From a virus, in the IMG/VR virus record IMGVR_UViG_3300041405_000346, positions 1 through 23,303 of that record: a stretch of 23,303 bases of DNA. One strand, given 5' to 3'. The notes under the pieces are model-generated. The model saw only the letters and a program-made list of their open reading frames with translations. It had not been told where the DNA came from and did not search any database. The position numbers and the translations under genes are program-made. This document shows, piece after piece, positions 6,847 through 15,900 of the stretch (positions are counted from its first letter, which is position 1; each line of letters opens with the position of its first letter).

Positions 6847-8598
6847 ATGACGCTCGACGAACTCATCGAGGCGCTGAACGGTCTCGATGCCGAGGAGCGG
6901 CTCGCGCGAATCGAGCAGCTCGTCGGCGAACTCTCTGAAGACGACCTGGCCGCCATCCGCGACGCCGCCATCGAGGCCGCGCAGTCCTACATCGACGAGG
7001 TCCCCAGCGACGAGGCGAGCATCGCCCGCGCCGAAGCCCTCGGCATCGTCCTCGACGCGATCGACCGGCGCTCCAGCACCGAAGAGACCGACGCCGAAAC
7101 CGCCGCCGCCCAAGAGGCCGACCTCGAAGCGCAGGCCGCGCGCTCGGCGTCCGCCGAAGAAGTGGCCGAGCCCGCACGGGAGGGCGAACTCGTCGCCGCC
7201 GACGGCGCTCCGCAGACCCAGAATGCGAGTACTCAGATGCCGATCCCGCTCGCCCAGGCCGCCTCCGTCGCTCCGACGCAGGTTGCCACCAGCGGCCGCA
7301 CCGATCACGTGAAGCACACCGTCGTGGCCGCAGGCGACCTCCCCGACTATCGCGGCGGTACGCCGCTGCCGGACATGAAGGCGATCGCCGCCGCCGTCCA
7401 GGCCGGGATGACCGTCGTTTCCCGCTCCCAGGCCCCCGGCGTCCGCCAGGGTCTGTGCTCGATCCAGCGCGAGGCGCCCGACCACCTCAACTACACCGGA
7501 GCCAGCGACTGGCTCAAGGTCGACGAGGCCACCAAGGAGCGCAATCTCCCCGGAAAGTCCCTCGTGGCCGCAGGTGGGTGGTGCGCCCCTTCTGAGGTGC
7601 TTTACGACACTTGTCCGATTCCGGTGTCCCGGGATGGCCTGATCGACCTGCCGACCATCACCGCGACCCGAGGTGGCGTCAAGTATTCGCGCCGTCCTGA
7701 CTTCGCGCCGTTCTGGAGCCTCGTCGGCTTCGAGCAGACCGAGACCGACGCGATCGCCGGGGTCGAGAAGCGTTGCTTCGAGATCCCCTGCCCTGACGAC
7801 CTGTCCGAATGCCGTATGGACATTGAGGGCATTTGTCTGGTTCAGCCCCTTCTGACCGAAAGGGGCTGGCCTGAGAAGGTTGAGGAGTTTGTCGAGTATG
7901 CGATGCTCGCTCACGCCCACCGGATCAACGCGCTCCGCATCCAGCGCATGGTCGACATGGCCACCTGGTCGATCACCGTCCCCGGCCCGGTCCGCGTGCC
8001 CGCCGACGGCGGTCTCCCGGCCACCGAGATCACCCGCGACAACCACGGGCCCGGCGCGTTCGAATCGCTCCTGAGCGTCCTCGAACTCCAGGTCGAGTTC
8101 TTCCGCTACTCCATGCGCCTGAGCCGCACCGCCCTCCTTGAGGGCATGGCGCCGTACTGGCTGCGCGGCCTGCTGCGCGCCGACATCAGCAAGAAGCTCG
8201 GCATCGACGACAGGTGGGGCGCAGGCTCCGACGAAGCCCTCGACCGCTGGTTCGCCGACCGAGGCGTCCGCATCCAGTTCGTGTACGACTGGCAGGACTC
8301 GATGGCCTCGCAGGACCCGGCCGCGTTCGGCGGTACCCCGCCGACCAAGTGGCCCGAGCAGGTCTCGCTCCTCCTCTGGGAGCCGGGCACCTACTTCGGC
8401 CTGCAGCAGGACGTCATCAACCTGACCGGCGTCTACGACCGCACCGACCTGCAGCGCAACGTCTACACGCGACTGTTCACCGAGGAAGGTTTCGCGGTCT
8501 GCGCCCGCTGCGGCCGCAGCATGCTCATCACCATCCCGCTGTGCCCCAACGGTTTGTCCGGGTCGCACGAACTCGTGCTCTGCACCGAAGGCGCGTAG
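6847..8598 (+). CDS. Major capsid protein (HK97-fold) with N-terminal scaffold-like region
   Basis: This 583-residue protein would build the capsid shell. Residues 1-115 are acidic and helical (LDELIEALNGLDAEERLARIEQL), like a scaffolding domain removed by the upstream protease. A linker to about 150 follows, then an HK97-type body with SREGL-like SRDGLIDLPTITATRGG, FEIPCPDDLSECRMDIEGICL, a long helix (WPEKVEEFVEYAMLAHAHRINALRIQRM) and a C-terminal P-domain-like part. The last 32 residues hold four Cys (552, 555, 566, 579), starting CARCGRS, which could bind metal or form disulphides. The ATG follows GGAG at 7 nt, and the leader to the regulatory motif is about 97 nt. Position after the protease and overall layout support the call. 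Confidence 0.88.
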   Translation: MTLDELIEALNGLDAEERLARIEQLVGELSEDDLAAIRDAAIEAAQSYIDEVPSDEASIARAEALGIVLDAIDRRSSTEETDAETAAAQEADLEAQAARSASAEEVAEPAREGELVAADGAPQTQNASTQMPIPLAQAASVAPTQVATSGRTDHVKHTVVAAGDLPDYRGGTPLPDMKAIAAAVQAGMTVVSRSQAPGVRQGLCSIQREAPDHLNYTGASDWLKVDEATKERNLPGKSLVAAGGWCAPSEVLYDTCPIPVSRDGLIDLPTITATRGGVKYSRRPDFAPFWSLVGFEQTETDAIAGVEKRCFEIPCPDDLSECRMDIEGICLVQPLLTERGWPEKVEEFVEYAMLAHAHRINALRIQRMVDMATWSITVPGPVRVPADGGLPATEITRDNHGPGAFESLLSVLELQVEFFRYSMRLSRTALLEGMAPYWLRGLLRADISKKLGIDDRWGAGSDEALDRWFADRGVRIQFVYDWQDSMASQDPAAFGGTPPTKWPEQVSLLLWEPGTYFGLQQDVINLTGVYDRTDLQRNVYTRLFTEEGFAVCARCGRSMLITIPLCPNGLSGSHELVLCTEGA

Positions 8599-8610
8599 GG
8601 GTAGCGCTCG

Positions 8611-10026
8611 ATGCTCAGGTTCCGAGTCGAAGGGCCCACCGTGCAGCCGGTGCCGCACGGGCTGCTCGACGTGGCCGAAATCGTCCAGCGCGACGACCCG
8701 CACTGGCGCACGGGCATCGAGTACGACAGCGTCGCCTGCTCGACGGCGCGACTGTGGGGCCGCTGGTGTACCGCCGCCGGTATGCCAGCGGTCCTGCCGG
8801 ACACGTCCACCATCGCGCTGGCGCTCACCGGCCAGCTCGCCGCCGGGCGCTACTCGATGCTGGGCGCTGCCGGTGACAACGCCGCCGACCGCCAGATCTC
8901 GTTCAAGTACTACGACGACGGCGTCCCTCGCGAAACGGTGTACCTGACCGGCACCGCGCCGGTCGAGATCGCGGCCGACGACGAGCCGCTGAACGGGCAC
9001 CTGGTGATCACCGACGTGCTCACCGGTACGCACATCGAGTTCAACATCGTCCAGAACGCCGCCACCGGCGACATCGAGAACCCCGGCCAAGAGGCGCTCC
9101 TCTTCCGGGTGCCGCAGGCTGCGGTCCCTGAGGGCTGCGAGTCGATCAGCACCGCGTTCGTCGCCTCGGCGGCCGCCGACCCCGCCACCGGGGTCGACAT
9201 CGTGGTCACCACGACCGGCGAGACCGGCTCCGAGCGCATGGTCACCATCGCGGGGCACCGGCTGATCCTGCAGGCAGGGGACGCCTCCGCGACGCTCAAC
9301 ATTCCGACCGGGGTGGGCGAGGGCACGTGGCCGATCTCCGTCCACGACGTCGACTCCAGCTCGTTCGTCTCCGGCTGGATCTACATCAGCGACACGCTTG
9401 CCGGTCAGGCCACGTTGCTGCAGGCCACGTGCCCGGTCAAGGAAATCCGCTCCGCGCCTTGGACGACGCTGTTCGCTCCGGCGTGGACCGTGTATGCCGA
9501 GGTCCAGTGCCAGACGTTGGGATTCGAGGACGCGGCGGCCGCTGCCTCCGACGTGCTCGCCCTTGCTGAAGCGAAGGCGATCGAGGCCGCTTGGTGGGAC
9601 CTCGCATTCGACCGGGCTCGCGCGCTCGGCACTGGGCTCTCGGTCACCGCCGCCGTGGCTGAACTGGAGCACTACATCGCGACTAACTACGCGGGACTGG
9701 GCCTGATCCACGTTCCGGCGTACTTGGCCGCCTGGTTCGGACTTGACCGCACCGCGCGCGAGGACGCATCGGGAGTGCTCCGGACGCTGCGCGGAACGCC
9801 GGTGGTCATCGGCGCGGGTTACCCCCGGCAAGCCGATGGGGAAGGCGCCGGAGTGGCGCTGATGGCCACCGGCGCCGTCCGGCTCTACACCTCCGACGTC
9901 GATGTCATCGAAGTCCTCGACCGGCGCACGAACCTCCGCGCGGCGGTCGCCGAACGGACGATCGCCGCTGCCGACGACTGCCTGGAACCCGCCGTTGCCT
10001 ACATCGATGTGGCGGTAGCACGCTGA
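8611..10026 (+). CDS. Virion structural protein encoded next to capsid
   Basis: This 471-residue protein has an N-terminal segment of about 55 residues (GIEYDSVACSTARLWGRWC). Beta-rich stretches of Ig-like character follow (about 60-165 and 190-265, e.g. HRLILQAGDASATLNIPTG). The C-terminal half has PWTTLFAPAWTVYAEVQC, an Ala-rich helix ending EAKAIEAAWWD, and LIHVPAYLAAWFGLDR followed by RGTPVVIGAGYP. The C-terminal half recalls proteins encoded after the capsid gene in actinophages and has elements like an HK97 P-domain, so a minor capsid or decoration role is plausible. I do not recognise a named family. It starts 12 nt after the capsid stop behind a weak GGGG site and is co-transcribed with it. 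Confidence 0.65.
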   Translation: MLRFRVEGPTVQPVPHGLLDVAEIVQRDDPHWRTGIEYDSVACSTARLWGRWCTAAGMPAVLPDTSTIALALTGQLAAGRYSMLGAAGDNAADRQISFKYYDDGVPRETVYLTGTAPVEIAADDEPLNGHLVITDVLTGTHIEFNIVQNAATGDIENPGQEALLFRVPQAAVPEGCESISTAFVASAAADPATGVDIVVTTTGETGSERMVTIAGHRLILQAGDASATLNIPTGVGEGTWPISVHDVDSSSFVSGWIYISDTLAGQATLLQATCPVKEIRSAPWTTLFAPAWTVYAEVQCQTLGFEDAAAAASDVLALAEAKAIEAAWWDLAFDRARALGTGLSVTAAVAELEHYIATNYAGLGLIHVPAYLAAWFGLDRTAREDASGVLRTLRGTPVVIGAGYPRQADGEGAGVALMATGAVRLYTSDVDVIEVLDRRTNLRAAVAERTIAAADDCLEPAVAYIDVAVAR

Positions 10027-10033
10027 TGGTCTA

Positions 10034-10047
10034 TGTCCGATTTATCC
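10034..10047 (+). promoter_or_regulatory. Recurrent motif upstream of the major tail protein gene
   Basis: TGTCCGATTTATCC matches the motif at 13 of 14 consensus positions, with the dyad TTTAT-cc-ATAAA at its 3' half. An ATG at 10033 opens an in-frame extension of 19 codons over this site (MSDLSIKQTIRRL), but the composition is that of a control region. The real start is taken as ATG 10090 behind GGGGAGGG. Confidence 0.55.
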
Positions 10048-10089
10048 ATAAAACAGACGATACGTCGGTTACGAGCGGGGAGGGCCGCC

Positions 10090-11619
10090 ATGGCTGAAAC
10101 CAGCACCGTCCGGGGCAGAATGGCCCGGTTCACGCGCCTGGACGATATGGGGCGCCCGCTCTACGGGCCGAGCGGCCAGGCCGTCACCAAGGGCCTCATC
10201 AGCGTGACGTACACGCCGAACGTGACCGAGGGCGAAGCCACTTCCGTCACGAACTTCGCCGGTGAGCAGTGCATCTCGGCGCCCGCGCCGTGCGCGACCA
10301 TCGACAACTGGACCGTCGCAGTCGAATTCTGCGCCGTCGACCCATGCGTCGTATTGATGATTTACCCGTCCTGGATTCCGTATTACGACGATTTCGGGTC
10401 GATCAAGGGTTTTCAGATCGTCGGCGGCCTCTCCTGCGACGTCGGTTTCGCCCTGGAGATCTGGGGCCAGATCGGTTCGGCCGGGTCCAGCGTCCAGTGC
10501 GGTCCGGGAGCAGTCTCCGGCTCGACCTACTGGCTCGCGCCGCGCCTGGTCGGCGCCGCACCCGGTGAGATCACGATCAGCAACGAATCGACGTCGTTCA
10601 CCTTCAGCGGGACAACCACCGGTCCTGTCGGCTGGCGGCGCGGCCCCTACCTCGTCGACATCGTCGGCGGCGTTCCTTCGGTCCTGCGCGAGCCCGTCGA
10701 CTCGGCGGCCCAGCTCGTCGAATTCACGACCCAGGTGCGCCCGCCTGAGCCGACCAACGGATGCGTGGAGCTGCCGCGCCCGGTGCCGGAGGAGGCGAGC
10801 GTCATCATCGACCGCGTCCCCAACGACGCCACCGGCATGTGCGCGCGACTCATCATCGACAACCACGGCTTCGGCCCGGTTTCAGTGAACTGGGGCGACG
10901 GGTCCGATTCGGAGACCAGTGCCGACTGCTCGACCATCACGCACTGCTACACCACGCCCGGCACCTACACGGTATGCGTGGCCGATCAGCAGACCCCGGC
11001 GATCTCGACCTGCCGCGAACTCACCGTCCCGATGCCGGACGACCGGCCGACGATGACGCTCGCCGTCGACCCGTCCGACCCGATGTGCGTCATCGCGACC
11101 GTCGACATGCCGCCGCAGTCCGACGGGCGAGTCGAAGTGCGCTGGGGCGACGACACGACCAACTCGACGGTCACCGTCACGCCGGGCACCCCGGCCGAGC
11201 TGCGCCACTGCTACGCGACTCCGGGCGTCTACTCCATCCGCGCGGTCCGCGTCGAGCAGCCGGACTACTACGCCACCGACACCGTGGTCGTGCCGATCGG
11301 CGCCAACCCGACCATCTCGGCCGCCGTCGCGGGCGACGTCGTGACGCTCACCGTCGACAACCACGGCAACGGCCTGACCTCCGTCACGTGGGGCGACGGC
11401 CAGACCAGCTCTGGCCCGGCCCTGGACGGCGGCACCGTCCAGCACACCTACGCCGACGACGGCACCTACTCCATCACCGTCACCTCGATGTCCAACCCGC
11501 TGAGTTCCACGACCATCCAGGTCACCGTCGGCACCGCCACCGGCCTCGTTGCCTCGGTCGACGCCGACGGCGCTGACGTCTCCGGCATGACCGTCGACGT
11601 CACCTGGAACAACGCCTAG
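10090..11619 (+). CDS. Major tail protein with three C-terminal PKD domains
   Basis: This 509-residue protein has an N-terminal domain of about 220 residues matching actinophage major tail (tube) proteins: TRLDDMGRPLYG (15-26), VTEGEATSVTNFAGEQC, VEFCAVDPC (78-86), GFALEIWG (119-126), EITISNESTSFTFSG and a GWRRGPYLV ending. Three PKD (Ig-like) domains follow, at about 235-314, 318-402 and 405-480. Each is marked by WGDG or WGDD, then H-Y/C-Y and GTYT or GVYS. A short tail ends GMTVDVTWNNA. The tail tube would therefore display PKD domains on each subunit, which are thought to bind surfaces or carbohydrates in other phages. The start at 10090 is chosen for its strong ribosome site. The gene precedes the connector genes, whereas it normally follows them. 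Confidence 0.85.
   Translation: MAETSTVRGRMARFTRLDDMGRPLYGPSGQAVTKGLISVTYTPNVTEGEATSVTNFAGEQCISAPAPCATIDNWTVAVEFCAVDPCVVLMIYPSWIPYYDDFGSIKGFQIVGGLSCDVGFALEIWGQIGSAGSSVQCGPGAVSGSTYWLAPRLVGAAPGEITISNESTSFTFSGTTTGPVGWRRGPYLVDIVGGVPSVLREPVDSAAQLVEFTTQVRPPEPTNGCVELPRPVPEEASVIIDRVPNDATGMCARLIIDNHGFGPVSVNWGDGSDSETSADCSTITHCYTTPGTYTVCVADQQTPAISTCRELTVPMPDDRPTMTLAVDPSDPMCVIATVDMPPQSDGRVEVRWGDDTTNSTVTVTPGTPAELRHCYATPGVYSIRAVRVEQPDYYATDTVVVPIGANPTISAAVAGDVVTLTVDNHGNGLTSVTWGDGQTSSGPALDGGTVQHTYADDGTYSITVTSMSNPLSSTTIQVTVGTATGLVASVDADGADVSGMTVDVTWNNA
11584..11613 (+). repeat. 30-nt segment repeated at 18732-18761
   Basis: The last codons of the major tail protein gene (encoding GMTVDVTWNN) match 28 of 30 bases in the connector gene at 18732-18761 (encoding GMTVEVTWNN). 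Both are in frame on the plus strand and 7.1 kb apart. The match suggests a shared short module or past recombination. Confidence 0.55.
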
Positions 11620-11633
11620 AGGGGGCTGCCGCC

Positions 11634-12932
11634 ATGACCGTTCGAATCCAATGGGACGCCGACGCCCCCCTGACGGGGCAACCCAACGCGGGCACCGCCA
11701 CCAAGGTCTACACCACCGCCGGGGCCGGGACCGTGACCATCACCGACGAAGCCATCGGCGGCGAATCGGTGACCGTGAATTACCTGGTGCCGCTCGACCT
11801 CACCACCGTCGAGACGGACCCCGTGCAGGTCGACTCCGCCGGGGATGCCACCGCCCGCACCACCACCGTGGCAGGCGAGGGATTCCCGGCGAGCACCCAG
11901 GGCACGGTCGCCATCGCGACCGGTGTCCCGGGCGCGTACGGCACCACCGTGGTCTCGACGAACGCGACCACGAACGCCGCCGGAATCTTCACGGACGTCG
12001 CCCTGACCGTGCCTTCGGACACCGCCGCCGGGTCCTATCACATCGAGGCCATGTTCGGTCCCATCGGCGACCTGTCCGAGGCGTTGACGATCATCAACAC
12101 CGAGCTCGCCGCGCCGACCGGCCTGGCGTCGCCGTCGCAGACCGCCACCACGGTGAACCTCACCTGGAACGCGGTCACCGACGCCGAGCAGTACGTCGTG
12201 CGCCGCTCCCCGGCCGGGGCCGGTACCTGGACCGAACTCGCACCCGTCGCGACCACGAACACCACCGTGACCGGCCTCGTGGCATCGACCGCGTATGACT
12301 TCGAGGTCAAGGCCACGGCCGTCGGGTCGACCGACTCGGCCTGGTCGGCCGCGCTCACGCAGGCGACTACCGCCATGCCGACCCTGGCGACGCCCGCGAA
12401 TGCTGCTGCTGGGACGCCGACAGCCAATGAGATCCCGTTCTCGTGGGATGCGGTCACCAACGCCGAGACCTACACCGTGTCCTGGCGTCCGGTCGGGGGC
12501 AGCTTCACCGACATTCCGGATATCGCCACGACCAACACCACGGTCACGGGACTGTCGCCGGACACCGACTACGAGCTGCGCGTCAAGGCCGTCGCCGATG
12601 GATACACCGACTCGGCCTGGTCGGTCATCGTTCCGGCTACCACCGCGACGCTGGGGACCCTGGCTGCCCCGACGGGCATCGCCAGCCCGTCGCAGACGGC
12701 CACGACCATCAGCCTGACCTGGACGGCCGTGCCGAACGCGACGTCGTACGGCATCGAACGCAGCCCGGCCGGACTGAACACCTGGACCGAGGTCCAGACG
12801 TCTTCGACCAACTCGGCGACGGTCTCCGGCATGACCGCATCGACCAACTACGACTTCCGGATCGCCGCCCGCGCGACCGGATGGACCGACTCGGCGTGGT
12901 CCTCGACGTTCACCCAGTCCACCACCGCGTAA
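11634..12932 (+). CDS. Ig-like and FN3 domain virion protein
   Basis: This 432-residue protein starts with a beta-rich segment (TVRIQWDADAPL, 1-55). An Ig-like domain of IPT/Big type follows (about 60-155: GEGFPASTQGTVAI, then NAAGIFTDVALTVPSDTAAGSYHIEA). Three fibronectin type III domains follow at about 158-247, 248-340 and 342-432, each with W near its first third, a TV-TGL turn, Y-[DE]-[FL]-[ER]-V/I and DSAWS. The ATG follows GAGGGGG and lies 14 nt after the tail protein stop, so the two are co-translated. It probably decorates tail or capsid. Direct fusion to the tail protein by frameshift is possible in principle, as the frame is open, but no slippery site is seen. Confidence 0.8.
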   Translation: MTVRIQWDADAPLTGQPNAGTATKVYTTAGAGTVTITDEAIGGESVTVNYLVPLDLTTVETDPVQVDSAGDATARTTTVAGEGFPASTQGTVAIATGVPGAYGTTVVSTNATTNAAGIFTDVALTVPSDTAAGSYHIEAMFGPIGDLSEALTIINTELAAPTGLASPSQTATTVNLTWNAVTDAEQYVVRRSPAGAGTWTELAPVATTNTTVTGLVASTAYDFEVKATAVGSTDSAWSAALTQATTAMPTLATPANAAAGTPTANEIPFSWDAVTNAETYTVSWRPVGGSFTDIPDIATTNTTVTGLSPDTDYELRVKAVADGYTDSAWSVIVPATTATLGTLAAPTGIASPSQTATTISLTWTAVPNATSYGIERSPAGLNTWTEVQTSSTNSATVSGMTASTNYDFRIAARATGWTDSAWSSTFTQSTTA

Positions 12933-15900
12933 CAGCCCAGAGAGGAGGGGCCGCTGTGCCCATTGTGTTGCAGCCTGTTGACCAGGTCGCTCATGCGCAG
13001 CTCGCGCAGCGGCTCGCCTGCTGGGCGAAAACCGCCGATGGCCTGACCGACGACGCGCTCCAGTACCAGTCCTGCTGCGTCTCGCCGACCGGGCAGACCC
13101 TGGGCCGGTGGGTCGTGGACGAAGCGCTGTGCGCGACCTACGGTCCGTTCGATTTCACCGCCAACCAGGGCGACGTCATCCCGTGCCCGACGCCGGGTTC
13201 GGCCGAGTACACCAACTACTACATCTACGACGACGACGTTCACGCCATCGACCCGAACACTTGCATCGAGCAGGTGCTCGCGGCGCCAACAGGTCTGAAC
13301 TCGCCCACGCAGGGACCCACCACGGTGGACCTGGCGTGGGACGCCGTTTCCGACGCCCAGCGGTATGTCGTCCGCTGGTCGCTGGCCGGTCAAGACGACT
13401 GGACGGAGCTGGCTCCGACGTTCCTGCTGACCGCTGAGGTCACCGGCTTGACCGACGAAACGAGCTACGACTTCCAGGTGCAGGCAATCGGGGTGGGCTT
13501 CGTCGACTCACCGTGGTCGGCGACGCTCACGCAGGCCACGACGTCGCTGGGCACACTCGCCGCACCGACAGGTGTGGCAAACCCGTCGTCGACAGGCACC
13601 ACGATCGACGTCACCTGGAACCCGGTCGACAACGCGACCAGCTACACGGTCGAATGGTCGCCTACCGGAGCTGGGACGTGGACTCCGGCGACCACGGCCA
13701 CGAACTCGTACACGATCACCGGGCTGACCATCGGCACGTCCTACGACATCCGTGTCAAAGCGACCGCGCCGGACTGGACCGACTCGCCGTACTCGGCCCA
13801 GATCATCGGCTCGACTGAGCAGCAGCTCGCGACCCCGGCTGACCTCGCATCGCCGTCGCAGACGGGCCTGACGGTGAACCTCACCTGGTCGGCCGTCACC
13901 AGCGCCGACACCTACGTAGTGCGACACTCCCCGGCTGGTGCGGGCACGTGGACGGAGCTGGCGCCGGTAGGCATCACCAGCGCGACCGTCTCCGGGCTGG
14001 CCGCGAGCACGTCGTACGACTTCGAAGTCAAAGCGCAGGCTGAGGACTTCGTCGATTCGGCGTGGAGTGCCACGCTGACGCAGTCCACGGCCGCGCCATT
14101 GGCCACCCCGGTGCTGAGCAGCCCGTCTCAGACCGACACCAGCGTGGCACTGACGTGGACGTCGGTGCCGAACGCGACCTCGTACACCGTGCAGTGGTCG
14201 CTGGCGCCGAGCGGGTCGTGGAACGCCATGCCGAACGTGTCGGGCACCGGGCAGACCGTCACCGGCTTGACTGCTGGCACCAGCTACCGGTTCCGGGTCC
14301 TGGCTCACGCCGCCGGATGGACCGACTCGGCCTGGTCGGCCGTTCTCACGCAGGCAACCGACGCCGCCCTGGTCGCGCCGACGGGGGTCAACAGCCCCTC
14401 GCAGACCACTACCACCATCGACGTGGCGTGGACGGCGGTGAGCGGCGCGGGCGGCTACACCGTCGAGTGGTCCCCGGCCGGGGCGGGCACGTGGACGCCT
14501 GCCACGAATGCCGACACCACGTACACCATCACGGGCCTGACCGCCGACACGTCCTACGACATCCGCGTCAAGGCCACGGCGACCGGGTTCGCGGACTCGC
14601 CGTACTCCACGACTCTGACCCAGACGACAGCGGAGCCGCAGCTGGCTACCCCCACGGGGTTCACTAGCCCATCGCAGACCGACACCAGCATCAACACCTC
14701 GTGGACGGCGGTGAGCGGCGCGGATTCCTATGTCGTGGAGTGGTCCCCGGCCGGGGCGGGTACGTGGACGCCGGTCCCTGCCGCCACCACAACGCAGCAG
14801 ATCACGGGCCTGAGCGCGGCTACGAACTACGACTTGCGCGTGAAAGCCGTCGCCGCCGACCACGTCGACTCCGGCTACGCGACGCTCACCCAGGAGACGC
14901 AGGGGCCGCTGGCCGCGCCCAGCGGGCTCGCGAGCCCGTCGCAGACCGCCACCACGGTCGACCTGACCTGGAACACCGCCATCAACGCCGACGGCTACGT
15001 CGTGCGGCATTCACCGGCCGGAGCAGGGACGTGGACCGAGGAGTCGCAGGTGCTGGTCACCTCAGACACGGTCAGCGGCTTGACGGCGTCCACGTCGTAC
15101 GACTTCCAGGTCAAATCGCAGGCCGACGGTTTCGCCGACTCCGGCTGGTCCGCCACCTTCACCCAGTCCACGACTGCCTAGTTAGGAGATAGCCATGCCT
15201 ATCGTGCTCCAGCCGATCGACCAGACGGCGAAGAAGGAGTTGGCTCAGCAGCTGGCCTGCTGGGCTCGGACCGCCAGCGGCACCACTGACGTCGGAGTGC
15301 GGTTCGGGACCTGCTGCGTCTCGCCGACCGGGGAAACCCTGGGCCGCTGGACGATTCCCAACGACCTGTGCGGGGTGTACGGTGCTCTGCCTTTCACGGG
15401 CAACAACGGGCAGGAGATCGTCTGCCCACCGACCGGCTCCGCCGAGTACGTGTCGTACTACATCTACGACGAGGACGTCGACCCGATCGACGTGGACACC
15501 TGCACGCCGCTGGTCGCATTGGCTGCGCCGACGGCCCTGGCGGCGGGTGCCCCGACCGACACCACGATCCCGCTGACGTGGACTGGTTCGGCGAACGCGA
15601 ACGGGTACACCGTGTCGTACTCGTCGGATGGTGGCACCACATGGCTGGAAGTGCAGGCCAGCGCCAGCCCGTACACGCTGACAGGCCTGACGCCGGAAAC
15701 GGAGTACACCATCCGTATCCGTGCGACCGACTCGACCAATGCGTTCGCGAAGTCGCCGTGGACCACCACGGTGACCGCGACGACGGAGTCGTCGCTGCCT
15801 GAGCTCGCCGTCCCGGCGAACCTGGCGACGGGCACCATGACTGCGACGACCGCGCCGCTGTCGTGGGATGCGGTGCCGAACGCGGTGTCCTACCACGTCC

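Noticed and set aside
6535-9831. Minus-strand ORF of 1098 codons opposite the capsid region
   Set aside because: It is Arg/Gly/Val/Asp-rich without any domain pattern and spans several well-supported plus-strand genes. It is an antisense shadow.
10033-10089. Earlier ATG adding 19 residues to the major tail protein
   Set aside because: Its bases form the recurrent regulatory motif, while ATG 10090 has GGGGAGGG at proper spacing.
11577-11634. Possible -1 frameshift fusing the PKD tail protein to the next Ig/FN3 protein
   Set aside because: The -1 frame is open across the junction, but no slippery heptamer is present, and the next gene has its own strong ribosome site (GAGGGGG) and ATG.
12443-12955. 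N-terminal extension of the seven-FN3 protein over the previous gene
   Set aside because: The extension is Arg/Gly/His-rich and out of frame with the real FN3 protein beneath it. GTG 12956 has GAGGAGGGG upstream and begins the domain shared with the paralogue.
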